NCBI RefSeq assembly: GCF_002368115.1
Contig: NZ_AP018316.1
Location: 4,267,303 to 4,331,302, forward strand
DNA: 64,000 bases
DNA from: Dolichospermum compactum NIES-806
GTDB taxonomy: Bacteria; Cyanobacteriota; Cyanobacteriia; Cyanobacteriales; Nostocaceae
Direction: 5' to 3'
Below, in pieces: positions 26,668 to 36,340 of the stretch (its first letter is position 1; each line of letters opens with the position of its first letter). Below the pieces are notes generated by a model, which was given only the letters and a program-made list of their open reading frames with translations, was not told the origin of the DNA and did no database searches. The translations under genes and the position numbers were made by a program.

Positions 26668-27361
26668 TTATTATTTCTAGCCTTCTAATCCTAAAACATT
26701 TAATGGGATGTAAGTCATACAAATACAGAAGTGTAGCGTAGTATGACATTTTTTGCCTGTTTGATTCTGGTAACGTCGGCACTACCTGAATCTACAGATT
26801 GACAAAGCTGATTTAGCTACTGTTGTCACACTTAATAACTTAAGTATGTAACTCTTCTCTGCCTCTGTTCCAGAGGGTATTCATCCGTGATCCATAATTA
26901 TTGATTACAAATACTACTAATTTTCCATATAGTTTTAGAATAACTGGGAGGTGACAAATTGACTATTGTTTTCAAAGGAATAAAATATCATTTGCGGATT
27001 CAGTCTTGACCATAGTGGAGTATTATTTAAACCCAATTACAAATTTTTGCTGATCATAGATTTCCGATTATATCAGTAAATACCGTGAAAATAGCGGAAA
27101 TTAGCGATAAAAAAGAATTCAAACATCAGAATTCATGAGAATTAAGTTTTTTCACCACTTAATTGTAAACTGTCTCTAGAAGCCGGGTATGTTCAACCAT
27201 TTTATACTCAATATGCGACATCCACTGATATCAGCTAAACTCACAAAATCTGCAAAATATACTTCTTTTCATGAATTTTCGCTTAGATAAATTTCCCCAA
27301 CCACCAATTAGCATTTCATTAAATCTGTTACATAATCCACAACAATAAGGAGTATTTACTA
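26668..27361. other. Intergenic interval without a recognisable gene
   Basis: 694 bp of AT-rich DNA between divergent genes. No ORF, RNA gene or strong hairpin was recognised. A purine-rich AATAAGGAG ribosome-binding site lies at about 27346-27354, just before the GTG of the DUF3352 gene. Confidence 0.4.
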
Positions 27362-29020
27362 GTGTCTGCCAAAAAACCATCGTTTTTCATCCCTGTAATT
27401 GGTACTGCTGTAATTATAGCAGGGGGTATAGCAGCTTATATATATCTTAAGGGTGGTACTGATAGTTCCAACCCTTTGGGTAGTGCTAAATTAGTACCTG
27501 CAACTGCATTAATGGCAACTTATATTGACACTAATCCTGAATCTTGGAATAAGTTGCAGCAGTTTGGTACACCCCAAGCGCAGAAATTACTAGCTAAAGA
27601 GTTCCAAAATTTCAATCAACAAATGTTGAATGATAGTAAGATATCCTACGAAGCAGATATTAAACCTTGGGTTGGTGGAGTAATGATTGCGGTACTACCA
27701 CCAGATGCAAAGAAAGTATCTCAGGACAACTTTCGCGCATCCGAAGCACCAAATTATTTGTTGGTGGTCGGGATTAAAGATAAACTGGCTGCCTTGAAAT
27801 TTGCTAACAGATTGAAAGACCAAAAAAACGTCAAAATTCAGGAATCTGACTACAAAGGTCAAAAAATTATTGAATCTACAGGTCAAGGTCAACCGACTTA
27901 TGTAACGTTTGTGAATAATGACTATTTGCTTTTAACATCCAATAAACAAGCTGTAGAAAAAGCGATTGATACTTATAAAGGCGAACCTTCTTTTGTCACT
28001 AAAGAAGGTGCAAATGATATTCTGAGCAAAGGCGTGGATGTTAAGAATGGTTTGGCGCAAATTTATGTCCCTGATTATGCCAATATGATCCAACAATTAA
28101 CGGCATTTAATCCTCAATCTAAACAATTACCCCCACAAACTCTCGCGCAAATTAAGCAAGTGAAATCATTAACAGCAGGGGTGGGAATAGATGATGAAGG
28201 CTTGCGATTAAAAGCAATTGTGAATTTAGATCCCCAACTAAATAAATTCCAATATCAAGCTACTCCCGCCAAGATTGTGGGACAATTTCCTAGTGAAACT
28301 TTGGCTTTAGCCAGTGGACAAGGTATTAGTAAAAGTTGGGAAACTTTTGTGGAACAATCCAAAGATTATCCTGAATTAAATCAAGGAATTCAACAAGCGC
28401 GGACTCAACTAAAAGTTCTGCAAATTGATTTAGATAAAGATATTTTTGGCTGGATGAATGGCGAGTTTGGTTTAGGTGCAATTCAATCTAATCAAGGTTT
28501 ATTAGCCAATGTGGGTTTTGGCGGTGCGTTAGTATTGGATACGAGCGATCGCAAAACTGCCGAAGCTACCTTCACCAAACTCGATAATTTTGCCAAACAG
28601 CAGTCTCTCAATGTCGCTCAAAGAAGCATTGGTGGTAAAAATGTCACAGAATGGCAAATCCCCCAACAAGGCGCTCTCGTGGCACATGGTTGGCTCAATG
28701 ATAATACAGCATTTGTGGCTATTGGTGGACCTGTTGCGGAAACACTAGCAAATCGCAAAGGTGCAGCACTTGATCAAAGTGATACCTTTAAAACTGTTAC
28801 AGGTTCTTTACAAAAACCTAATGGTGGTTATTTCTATTTAGATATGGATAAAACCAAAACCATAATTCAGCGTGTATCCGCTCAAAGTCAACCTTTACCT
28901 GCGGACGCTACCGCTATTCTTGATTCTATTCGTGGTGTTGGTGTGACTGTTAATAGTCCTAGTAAATCCATGACTCAAATGGAGATGTTGTTATCTCTTA
29001 AATCTGGTAAGGGGAAGTAA
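27362..29020 (+). CDS. DUF3352 domain-containing protein, membrane anchored
   Basis: A 552-residue protein with an N-terminal transmembrane helix (residues 8-29, FFIPVIGTAVIIAGGIAAYI) and a large extracytoplasmic domain matching DUF3352, a cyanobacterium-rich family of unknown function. Repeated patterns such as DYLLLTSNKQAVEKAIDTY and NTAFVAIGGPVAETLANRK suggest an internally duplicated fold. The start is a GTG with an AAGGAG site nine bases upstream. No enzyme motif is seen. It stands alone between divergent and downstream genes. Confidence 0.8.
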   Translation: MSAKKPSFFIPVIGTAVIIAGGIAAYIYLKGGTDSSNPLGSAKLVPATALMATYIDTNPESWNKLQQFGTPQAQKLLAKEFQNFNQQMLNDSKISYEADIKPWVGGVMIAVLPPDAKKVSQDNFRASEAPNYLLVVGIKDKLAALKFANRLKDQKNVKIQESDYKGQKIIESTGQGQPTYVTFVNNDYLLLTSNKQAVEKAIDTYKGEPSFVTKEGANDILSKGVDVKNGLAQIYVPDYANMIQQLTAFNPQSKQLPPQTLAQIKQVKSLTAGVGIDDEGLRLKAIVNLDPQLNKFQYQATPAKIVGQFPSETLALASGQGISKSWETFVEQSKDYPELNQGIQQARTQLKVLQIDLDKDIFGWMNGEFGLGAIQSNQGLLANVGFGGALVLDTSDRKTAEATFTKLDNFAKQQSLNVAQRSIGGKNVTEWQIPQQGALVAHGWLNDNTAFVAIGGPVAETLANRKGAALDQSDTFKTVTGSLQKPNGGYFYLDMDKTKTIIQRVSAQSQPLPADATAILDSIRGVGVTVNSPSKSMTQMEMLLSLKSGKGK

Positions 29021-29073
29021 TATCCTTTATGATTTTTTTTCACGCAGAGGCGCAGAGGCGCAGAGAGTAGTTT

Positions 29074-29133
29074 GTAGGGTGCGTCAGTCCCGATAATTTG
29101 GTAAAAAAACAGATATCTTCTATCTGACGCACC
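29074..29133. repeat. Palindromic element, GGTGCGTCAG arms
   Basis: GGTGCGTCAG at 29078-29087 is perfectly complementary to CTGACGCACC at 29124-29133. The same arms (GTAGGGTGCGTCAGA ... TTTGACGCACCCTAC) make the core of the element at 61572-61694. Confidence 0.8.
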
Positions 29134-29228
29134 TTATTCAGTGAGGTGGTTTACGCTTTTCCTAACTCTATGGAATAAGATTTCTAGAATAATTGACCGC
29201 ACGATAATTCCAACAATACCTGCGGAAT

Positions 29229-29543
29229 GTGGGATTTAGGGGATTTAGACTTAACTTTTCACAAATACATATAATAGTTGAATGGAATCCCGAAAAAGCT
29301 AAAAGCAATTTACAAAAACACGGAATCAGTTTTTCTGATGCTGAGGCTGTGTTGTTCGATCCTTATGCACTTTCCTTTGAAGATCAATCAGCAAAAGGTG
29401 AACAGCGATTTATTATTATGGGGATGGATCACCTTTGGCGGTTGCTAGTAGTAGTCTATACCTATCGAGGTGATAACATTCGCTTAATTTCTGCCCGTCC
29501 TGCTACTCCTAAGGAGAGACGTGAATATGAAACCGGAATATGA
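29229..29543 (+). CDS. brnT: BrnT-family toxin
   Basis: The core reads EWNPEKAKSNLQKHGISFSD, LFDPYALSFEDQ, RFIIMGMDHLWRLLVVVYTY, RLISARPATPKERREYE, the full BrnT (DUF497) ribonuclease fold including the C-terminal ISARxAxxxERxxYE motif. BrnT is a type II toxin related to RelE. The start is uncertain: the frame opens with a GTG at 29229, about 15 residues before the usual start, and no nearer ATG exists. The upstream residues come from a GGATTTAGG duplication. It overlaps the antitoxin gene by about 17-23 bp, so the two are coupled. Confidence 0.85.
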   Translation: MGFRGFRLNFSQIHIIVEWNPEKAKSNLQKHGISFSDAEAVLFDPYALSFEDQSAKGEQRFIIMGMDHLWRLLVVVYTYRGDNIRLISARPATPKERREYETGI

Positions 29544-29787
29544 TTTTGATCAGGCTAAACGGGGTGCGATTATCCCACAACAAGGTAAAACTCGTATTAC
29601 CATCTATATTGATGATGATATTTTGGAAGCGTTTAGACAAAAAGGAGACGCTGAAGGGAAAGGTTATCAAACAATGATGAACCAAGCGTTACGAGAATAT
29701 CTTGATCAAGCCAAACCCCCCTTAGATGAAGATACACTACGCCGAGTTTTTCAAGAAGAACTGCGGGCTGTAACTTTTGTCAGTTAA
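29527..29787 (+). CDS. brnA: BrnA-family antitoxin
   Basis: An 86-residue protein starting at ATG 29527 (an in-frame GTG lies two codons upstream). The C-terminal ribbon-helix-helix reads TRITIYIDDDILEAFRQKG, GYQTMMNQALREYL, typical of BrnA (BrnA_antitoxin, DUF4415). It neutralises BrnT and should autoregulate the operon by binding the promoter. Gene order brnT-brnA and the overlap are as in known pairs. Both parts look intact. Confidence 0.85.
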   Translation: MKPEYDFDQAKRGAIIPQQGKTRITIYIDDDILEAFRQKGDAEGKGYQTMMNQALREYLDQAKPPLDEDTLRRVFQEELRAVTFVS

Positions 29788-29867
29788 GTTTATGATTAAT
29801 TGAACGCGGATAAACGCAGATAAACGCAGATTTTTATGATTCTGTACAGTTTCATATAAAATTGTGA

Positions 29868-31082
29868 TTATTCCATGACGGCTAATACAGATTTTGGTAA
29901 GAGTTTTTCTTTGAACCAAATTATTCTGGCGGGTACGTTATCTAGTTTAATTCCGGCTTTTTCTAGGTTCAATCTTTCGGAAATTGCTAAAATTAAGTTA
30001 TCACAATTTGCCTTTCTTACTTGAGCAAATTTCTTTTGTAAATATTCTGGTCGCCAATAACCGACAATTTCTAAAATAAACACCCTTCCGTCTGGATGAA
30101 CTAGCCGAAAATCGGGAATCATTACACTACCAGGAATGGGAATTAAATCTACTTCTCGTTCTAATATCCAACCACTTTTTAAGGCATCCCATTTACTGGC
30201 AAAAGATTCCTCTAACATACTATCATAGGGTTTGCCGGGGGGATAGTGGGAAACTAAGCCACATTCTGAATTCAGGGTAAAACGTCCGGTTTTCGATTCA
30301 TTTGTGTAAAAGTCACGGGTTTTTAAGGTTGCTGATAAACTCCATTTAGTAACATGAAGTAAAGCCGGAATTAATTTAGCTATGGCTAAACCGTAGCGGG
30401 TGCTGGGAGTAAATAAACTGGTCGGACCATCTACACTAAGTGTGAAACCATGATCGGCATCACCTTCAATATAAGCCATTAATTGAAATAGCTTTAAATA
30501 ACGAAATAAGAGTTTATATTCTCCGGGAACATTGCGATGTGCATTTAATACTAATTGACTAGCTTTATAAAAAATTCCTTGAACTTGAGATAAATTATAA
30601 CGATGTAAAACTTCTTCTGGTTTGGGTGCATCAAAAGCAGTTAATATTTTATTTTCTGATAAATCTGCATAAAGTCCATTTTTGATTTGATCAGGTAAAA
30701 CTTCTTGATTAAGTTCTTGAGTTAAATTATCAGCAATTTTATTGAAAATGATATCGGTTGATTCTCGACTAGCAACTGATTTTGCTGCTAATGCAAATAC
30801 TTTTGCTCTTAAGATTGGTGGTTCGAGGGGACTCACTATTTCAAATGTACAAAAACCACTTTTAAGAATGTAGGCTAAACCCCGTTTCATCCGGTAATCT
30901 GTGGTATCTCCTTCAAAGTCTGCTAATTGACGTTCTAGTAATCCTTGATTTTTCCCGACTGCTTCCTGAAAAAAAGTAATTAATTCAGTTGCTAAACTCA
31001 AATGTTTTTGATCAAGTTTCAGTCTTTTTGGGATAATTTCTTCGCCGTTTTGGCGGTGTATCAGTAGGTCTGTTGGTAACAT
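29868..31082 (-). CDS. DUF790 family nuclease (Bax1-like partner of XPB)
   Basis: 404 residues starting MLPTDLL, the usual DUF790 start. The C-terminal third holds a PD-(D/E)xK-like nuclease core: VMIPDFRLVHPDGRVFILEI, then GYWRPEYLQKKF. In archaea the DUF790 protein Bax1 binds the XPB helicase and cuts bubble DNA in nucleotide excision repair. Here the gene directly follows an XPB-type helicase and overlaps it by 71 bp in another frame, strong evidence for a coupled pair. Activity in cyanobacteria is inferred. Confidence 0.85.
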   Translation of the reverse strand: MLPTDLLIHRQNGEEIIPKRLKLDQKHLSLATELITFFQEAVGKNQGLLERQLADFEGDTTDYRMKRGLAYILKSGFCTFEIVSPLEPPILRAKVFALAAKSVASRESTDIIFNKIADNLTQELNQEVLPDQIKNGLYADLSENKILTAFDAPKPEEVLHRYNLSQVQGIFYKASQLVLNAHRNVPGEYKLLFRYLKLFQLMAYIEGDADHGFTLSVDGPTSLFTPSTRYGLAIAKLIPALLHVTKWSLSATLKTRDFYTNESKTGRFTLNSECGLVSHYPPGKPYDSMLEESFASKWDALKSGWILEREVDLIPIPGSVMIPDFRLVHPDGRVFILEIVGYWRPEYLQKKFAQVRKANCDNLILAISERLNLEKAGIKLDNVPARIIWFKEKLLPKSVLAVME

Positions 31083-32568
31083 CTTTCTTTTCTGTTGAAT
31101 AATTAATTTCTAATTTTTCTGCTGCTTTTAAATCGCTTTTCTTTCCAGTTCCGTAAATAACTTGTAAATTGGCTTTTTGCGGCTTTTCTTCCTGATTGTT
31201 ATTTTCCCCTCTGCGTCTGGCGGAAGTTCCTTCTTCGCTAGTATCTTCGGCGATAACTTCATAGAGAATTGCTTGTTTATTTGCTAAATTTCCCTTGCGT
31301 AATATTCTCCCCAACCGTTGAATATATTCTCTGGTTGAACCTGTTCCTGATAAAATAATCGCAATACTGGCTGCGGGGACATCTACACCTTCATTTAAGA
31401 CATTAGAAGCAACTAAGGTATTATATTCACCTTCCTTAAATTTCGTTAAAATTTCATGTCTTTCTTTGACTGGAGTTTGATGAGTAATTGCGGGAATTAA
31501 TAAGTCTTGAGAAATGCGATAAACTGTGGCATTATCAGCGGTAAAAATTAAAATTCTTTCAGGATGATGGGTAGCTAATAAGTCTACAAGTACCCGGATT
31601 TTCCCATCTGTTCCCAATGCGATTTCTTTGGCTTGACGATGGGATAACATGGCTCGTCTTCCAGGTTGAGAACGCGCACTCATTTGCACAAACATTTGCC
31701 AACCTTGCAAACTTCCTAAAGATATTTTTGATTGCTTTAAAAAATCATTGCGAGTTTGAATTAACTGATTATATTTTTCTTGTTCTAATTGGGATAATTT
31801 AACTTTGATTTGCACAATTTCATGAGCAGCTAAAGCTTTTCCGGCTAAATCTTCAGCGCATTTGCGATAAACTTCTTTACCAATGAGGATATCTAAATCA
31901 GCGTGTTTTCCATCTGTGCGTTCTGGGGTTGCGGACAGTCCTAACCGATAGGGTGCGATCGCATATTCGGCAATAACTCTGTTAAAATCTGTAGGTAAGT
32001 GGTGACATTCATCAAAAATTATGAACGCATATTTATTACCCAAACTTTCTGCATGAATCGCCGCACTATCATAGGTAGCAACTAAAATCGCGGTTCTATC
32101 CCGTGAACCACCCCCCAGTAAACCCACTTCTGCATCAGGAAAAGCCGCTACTAAATGAGCATACCACTGGTGCATTAAATCCAACGTGGGGACGACAATT
32201 AACGTCGTGCGGGGTGTGGCTTGCATCGCCATTTGTGCTAAATATGTCTTTCCCCCCGCCGTAGGTAAGACAACTACTCCCTGTCGTCCTAACCGTTTCC
32301 AAGCCGCTAATGCCTCATTTTGGTGAGGATAGGGTGTCATTTCTAAACTAGCAACCAAATCCAAGGGATAAAAAGCCTTGGCTTCATCAATAAAATCTGT
32401 GGCTTCAGCTTGGAGTGCTTCTACTAAGGAACGGTATCTAATTGCGGGAATACGGAATTTTTCTACCCTATCATCCCAGGTTGCATAGTCTATCCATGTT
32501 TTACTTCGTGGTGGTGGGTGTAAAATTAATGTACCACGATCAAAAGTTAATGTCGGGTGACGAGCCAT
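31012..32568 (-). CDS. XPB-type superfamily 2 DNA helicase
   Basis: 518 residues. Helicase motifs: Q-like PHQNEALAAW, Walker A LPTAGGKTYL, Walker B DECHH (in FDECHHLPTDF), motif III LSATPERTDG, and motif VI near QRLGRILRKG. RILIFTAD begins the second RecA-like domain. The N-terminal ~70 residues (FDRGTLILHPPP) resemble the damage-recognition region of bacterial and archaeal XPB proteins. It probably unwinds damaged DNA with the overlapping DUF790 nuclease. The frame's end is polar and low complexity (NNQEEKPQK) and encodes the start of the nuclease in another frame. Confidence 0.87.
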   Translation of the reverse strand: MARHPTLTFDRGTLILHPPPRSKTWIDYATWDDRVEKFRIPAIRYRSLVEALQAEATDFIDEAKAFYPLDLVASLEMTPYPHQNEALAAWKRLGRQGVVVLPTAGGKTYLAQMAMQATPRTTLIVVPTLDLMHQWYAHLVAAFPDAEVGLLGGGSRDRTAILVATYDSAAIHAESLGNKYAFIIFDECHHLPTDFNRVIAEYAIAPYRLGLSATPERTDGKHADLDILIGKEVYRKCAEDLAGKALAAHEIVQIKVKLSQLEQEKYNQLIQTRNDFLKQSKISLGSLQGWQMFVQMSARSQPGRRAMLSHRQAKEIALGTDGKIRVLVDLLATHHPERILIFTADNATVYRISQDLLIPAITHQTPVKERHEILTKFKEGEYNTLVASNVLNEGVDVPAASIAIILSGTGSTREYIQRLGRILRKGNLANKQAILYEVIAEDTSEEGTSARRRGENNNQEEKPQKANLQVIYGTGKKSDLKAAEKLEINYSTEKKDVTNRPTDTPPKRRRNYPKKTET

Positions 32569-32669
32569 TTATTTTTTCTTAGTCCGGTTACACTGATTTA
32601 ACTACTCATAACGCAAAATGAGCATGATGACTAATATCAATGTCGGTTCTTCGGTACTTGTTATACTAA

Positions 32670-33092
32670 TTAGCCGAAATTCATAGTATAGAAAAAATTA
32701 AGACCATCGGTGATGCTTATATGGCTGTCGCTGGTTTATCTAATTATCGCAGTGATCATGCTCTAGCGATCGCCAATATGGCATTAGATATGCAAAAATC
32801 TGTGCTTAAGTTTAATCAAAAAAATAACCTGTCTTTTCAGATTCGCATGGGTATTAGTACGGGATCAGTTGTAGCATAGGTAATTGGATTAAAGAAATTT
32901 GCTTATGATTTGTGGGGTGATACGGTGAATACAGCCAGTAGAATGGAGTCTCACGGTATACCTGATAATATCCAGATTTGTGAAGCCACCTATCAGGTGT
33001 TAAAAGATAAGTATTTGGTGGAAAACCGGGGTTTAATTAAAATTAAAGGTAAAGGGGAAATGATGACTTATTTATTATATGGAGTCAAGTGA
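32670..33092 (+). pseudogene. Class III adenylate/guanylate cyclase remnant
   Basis: The frame reads HSIEKIKTIGDAYMAVAGL, MGISTGSVVA, then a TAG at 32877, then VIGLKKFAYDLWGDTVNTAS and GRGLIKIKGKG-like sequence to the end. These are the GDAY, G-x-x-GxVxAGxxG and WGDTVNxASRME motifs of class III cyclases. The stop replaces the Gly codon of VAGVIG. The first half of the catalytic domain, including the first metal-binding Asp, is absent. A 60-residue frame from 32910 remains but cannot be active alone. Confidence 0.85.
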
Positions 33093-33197
33093 TAAGCAAA
33101 ACTTAACATTTCTTAAATGTCAATTAAACCCAATTTCCAATCTCCAAACCTGCAACAGCTACAATGAGAATTGTTGTGATGTTCCCTATTAGCTAAA

Positions 33198-35042
33198 GTG
33201 TCAGACTCTTTACCATTGCGCGAGCATTATCTCGCTTTAATTAACGATATTATCGAAACCACTCTCAAAGGCAAAATTAGCTCTGTAGAGCAGGTTTATC
33301 AAATGTTGCTCAAAGGTATCACTTCCGGAACTGGGGAGGTGTTTGAATTAGTTTTGAGCGATCGCCTCAATACGATACAATCTCAGGTAGACTCGGAAAC
33401 CGACGAACTGAAAAAAGCCAAAGCCACTAGAAGTTTACGCGCAGCTAAAACAATTCAAACTCAATGGCAACGGTGGCAAGAACAAAATAAAGCCACTGAA
33501 GCGATTTCCCTATCTATGCGGGAAATTACCACAGCCACCGCAGATGAGCGATTAACAGCTTTGTTGCGAGCTACTGATCCTAATTTAAAGTATCCCTTAA
33601 ATTTATCCCAACTTCAACAGTTAGCCAAATCTCTACAACAATTTGCCGGCGCTAACCAAGATTTTCAGCAAATTGCTGACGGAATTAATCGTGGTATAAC
33701 TTCTTGGCAAAAAATTCAAGCAAATTTACTAAATTGGATGTATGAACCCAAAAGTTCTCTAGGATTTGGTGGTATACCTGGAGAAAATAGTCCTTGGGCA
33801 AGTTGGGCTAAAGTAGTTAATAGTGAAGTTCCCCAAGCATTTTTTCAGATTCTAGCAAAAGAACAATCAGCCCTAGAATTTGCTCAACAACAACAGCAAA
33901 TTAGTTTGAGTAACTGGGTAGAATTAACAATAGTTTTACAGCTTTTGCAAAGAGGTTTAATTAATTGGTTTGATCAACAAGCTTATGATATTCAAGCAGG
34001 TCCTAAATTATCTATTTCCACATTTTTAACCTTTGCCGTAATTTGGAGTCAATTAGCTAGTGGTTTTCAAAATCAAGCCATAATATATAGCAATGGTGCA
34101 TCCCAAATCATGCTGCAAATTTTGCGAACCTTTGCCCAACGTCCTTATTTCCCTCTTTACGGTGGGATTTTTGCCTCATTTTCTGGTAGTTATTTACGGG
34201 ATGCTTTAGATTATTTAGATGCTCCCTTGCGTTCTGCCGAAGGTACTCAAGAAAAAGCCCGGATTTTGACTTTATTGGGGTATTCTCAGCGCAGTTTGGG
34301 CAGATATGATCGCTCTCTTAATTTTCATCAACAAGCCTTAGAAATAGCCAGAAATGCCGGAGATAAAGCCTGTGAAATCGCCAATCTCAATCACCTGAGT
34401 CGGACTTATGTACAACGGCAAAATTATGGTGAAGCCATTAATTATAGTCAACGGGCATTAATTTACAGTAGACAAACTGGAGACAAAACTGGAGAAGCTA
34501 ATGCTTTGGTAAATCTAGGTTATAGCGAAGTTATGCAAGCCAAGCAAACAGAAATTAGTGAACCTGAAGTTTATGAATCTGCTATTAACTATCTAGAACA
34601 AGGTTTAAAATTAGCAGAAAAATTAAACGATTTACAAAGTCAAGCTTTATGTTTTAGTAGTCTAGGAATTGCTTATGTAGTGACTGCACAATATCCCACA
34701 GCAATTAAATATTTAGAAAATGCCTTTAAAATTGCCCAAATTTCCGGTGATTTGTATTTACAAGGCAGAAATTTAGCATATTTAGCTGAAGCTAATTATA
34801 TGATGGCTAATTATGAAAAAGCAGTTTACTCTGGTAGTTTGGGAATGTATCTTTTAGAGCAAATTGCCTCTGATGAATGGCGACAACCTGCTGCTTTATT
34901 AACTATTATTAGAGGACAAATTGGTATAGACAAATTTCAATTATTACTACAACAAAATCGCCCGAAAATGATTGCCATTATTGGTGTTGATGGTTATGAT
35001 TACATTCCTAATTTGCTAGTAAAATATCAAGAAGATATGTAA
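33198..35042 (+). CDS. Tetratricopeptide repeat protein with helical N-terminal domain
   Basis: 614 residues from a GTG. Residues 1-330 are alpha-helical and Gln-rich (QFAGANQDFQQI, ALEFAQQQQQ) and match no domain I know. Residues 340-590 contain at least four TPRs of the long type (SQRSLGRYDRSLNFHQQALE, SRTYVQRQNYGEAINYSQRA, LGIAYVVTAQYPTAIKYLEN). There is no signal peptide or membrane helix. A cytosolic scaffold is likely. Similar TPR proteins are common in Nostocales; the partner is unknown. A palindromic repeat follows 19 bp after the stop. Confidence 0.75.
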   Translation: MSDSLPLREHYLALINDIIETTLKGKISSVEQVYQMLLKGITSGTGEVFELVLSDRLNTIQSQVDSETDELKKAKATRSLRAAKTIQTQWQRWQEQNKATEAISLSMREITTATADERLTALLRATDPNLKYPLNLSQLQQLAKSLQQFAGANQDFQQIADGINRGITSWQKIQANLLNWMYEPKSSLGFGGIPGENSPWASWAKVVNSEVPQAFFQILAKEQSALEFAQQQQQISLSNWVELTIVLQLLQRGLINWFDQQAYDIQAGPKLSISTFLTFAVIWSQLASGFQNQAIIYSNGASQIMLQILRTFAQRPYFPLYGGIFASFSGSYLRDALDYLDAPLRSAEGTQEKARILTLLGYSQRSLGRYDRSLNFHQQALEIARNAGDKACEIANLNHLSRTYVQRQNYGEAINYSQRALIYSRQTGDKTGEANALVNLGYSEVMQAKQTEISEPEVYESAINYLEQGLKLAEKLNDLQSQALCFSSLGIAYVVTAQYPTAIKYLENAFKIAQISGDLYLQGRNLAYLAEANYMMANYEKAVYSGSLGMYLLEQIASDEWRQPAALLTIIRGQIGIDKFQLLLQQNRPKMIAIIGVDGYDYIPNLLVKYQEDM

Positions 35043-35060
35043 TTTGATGTTAATAAAATT

Positions 35061-35153
35061 GTAGGTTGGGTTAAGCGACAGCGCAACCCAACAAAAGGAT
35101 TAATTAACAAAAAGATTAATAATGTTGGGTTTCCTTGCGTCAACCCAACCTAC
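35061..35153. repeat. Palindromic repeat of the GTAGGTTGGGTT family, copy 1
   Basis: GTAGGTTGGGTT and AACCCAACCTAC form 12-base inverted ends around 93 bp. The interior contains AACAAAAGGATTAAT-type repeats. Copies 2 and 3 lie at 36059-36150 and 38469-38544. Confidence 0.85.
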
Positions 35154-35195
35154 GGAATTTACCCGAAAATCGCTGTAATTTATTATTTCTCTATC

Positions 35196-36026
35196 ATGGA
35201 TAAACAGCAATTAAAAAAACTGCTTATTGGTGATTTAACTTGGAAACGAATGTTAAAATCTCTCATTTTTATTTACGCTTTTTTTGCTGTCTATGTTTAT
35301 TTCCGCGCTGACAGCATGATTTTTCTACCTCAACCATCCAGTTATCAAGATAATCAGGATATTCTCAAGATAAAAACCGCAGAGAATAAAAATATTTCTG
35401 CAATCTATTTACCAAATCCTCAAGCTAAATATACCATTCTTTATGCTCATGGTAATGCTGAAGATTTGGGGTATATAAAACCACGATTAAAAAAAATCCG
35501 AGATTTGGGTTTTAGTGTCTTTGCTTATGATTATCGCGGTTATGGGACAAGTGAAGGAAATCCTACAGAAAAAGCTGCTTATCAAGATATTGATACTGCT
35601 TACAATTATTTAACTCAACAATTAAATATTTTTCCTCAACAAATTATAGTTTTTGGGCGTTCCGTTGGTGGTAGTTCAGCAGTAGATTTAGCATCTAAAA
35701 AACCTGTAGCTGGGTTAATAGTTGAAAGTAGCTTTACTTCTATTTTTCGAGTAGTTGTTCCTGTGCCAATTTTACCTTTTGATAAATTTACTAATCTCAA
35801 CAAAATCAAAAAAGTAAAATCTCCAGTTTTGATCATTCATGGTAAATCTGATGAAATTATTCCTTTTAGTCATGGAGAAAAATTATTTGCGGCTGTATCA
35901 TCTCCCAAACTTTCTTTTTGGGTAGATAAAGCCAGCCACAATGATTTATCCTTTGTTGCAGGTGAAAGGTATTGGGAAATGTTAAAAAAGTTCGCTGATT
36001 TAGTTGAGAAAAATCCTACTAAATAG
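35196..36026 (+). CDS. Alpha/beta hydrolase, membrane anchored (ABHD13/BEM46-like)
   Basis: 276 residues. An N-terminal helix (about 21-38, SLIFIYAFFAVYVYF) anchors the protein, followed by an alpha/beta-hydrolase domain. The oxyanion region is YAHGNAEDLG, the nucleophile elbow GRSVGGSSA (Ser at the centre), with the catalytic Asp in HGKSDEIIPF and His in KASHNDLS. The layout matches the BEM46/ABHD13 group of serine esterases or lipases. The substrate is unknown. It lies between two palindromic repeats and looks intact. Confidence 0.85.
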   Translation: MDKQQLKKLLIGDLTWKRMLKSLIFIYAFFAVYVYFRADSMIFLPQPSSYQDNQDILKIKTAENKNISAIYLPNPQAKYTILYAHGNAEDLGYIKPRLKKIRDLGFSVFAYDYRGYGTSEGNPTEKAAYQDIDTAYNYLTQQLNIFPQQIIVFGRSVGGSSAVDLASKKPVAGLIVESSFTSIFRVVVPVPILPFDKFTNLNKIKKVKSPVLIIHGKSDEIIPFSHGEKLFAAVSSPKLSFWVDKASHNDLSFVAGERYWEMLKKFADLVEKNPTK

Positions 36027-36058
36027 AAAATAATACCAATTTAAAAAATGATCTAAAT

Positions 36059-36238
36059 GTAGGTTGGTTTAAGCGACAGCGCAACCCAACAAAAGGATTA
36101 ATCAACAAAAGGATTAATAATGTTGGGTAACATACGTCAACCCAACCTACCTAATTAGGAAATCCAAATACCGTGAAATCCATAGGGTACACGTTGGGGA
36201 ATCATTACCCGCGCTATGGATGCGCTGGTGATATCTTG
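36059..36238. repeat. Left direct repeat of the island: palindrome copy 2 plus carotenoid oxygenase 3' end
   Basis: Positions 36059-36150 repeat the GTAGGTTGG-type palindrome, with an extra 21 bases caused by doubling of AACAAAAGGATTAAT. The next ~88 bp match the 3' end of the carotenoid oxygenase gene and its stop. The whole unit recurs in the same orientation at 38469-38632, 2.4 kb away. Confidence 0.85.
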
Positions 36239-36250
36239 AAGAATACCATC
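36155..36250 (-). pseudogene. Carotenoid oxygenase 3'-end fragment
   Basis: The minus-strand frame reads QDITSASIARVMIPQRVPYG then FHGIWIS and a stop. The intact gene at 38549 ends QDITNEPIARVMIPQRIPYG, FHGIWIS. The differences are partly synonymous, which suggests a relic of a diverged paralogue or an old duplication rather than a recent copy. No more of the gene remains upstream. Confidence 0.8.
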
Positions 36251-36340
36251 AGATAGATATATTAGCAGTTATTGAAACAAACAACAAAATGGGGTAAAAT
36301 AATTATGATCACATAACCTGATATAGCTCAACTATACAAA

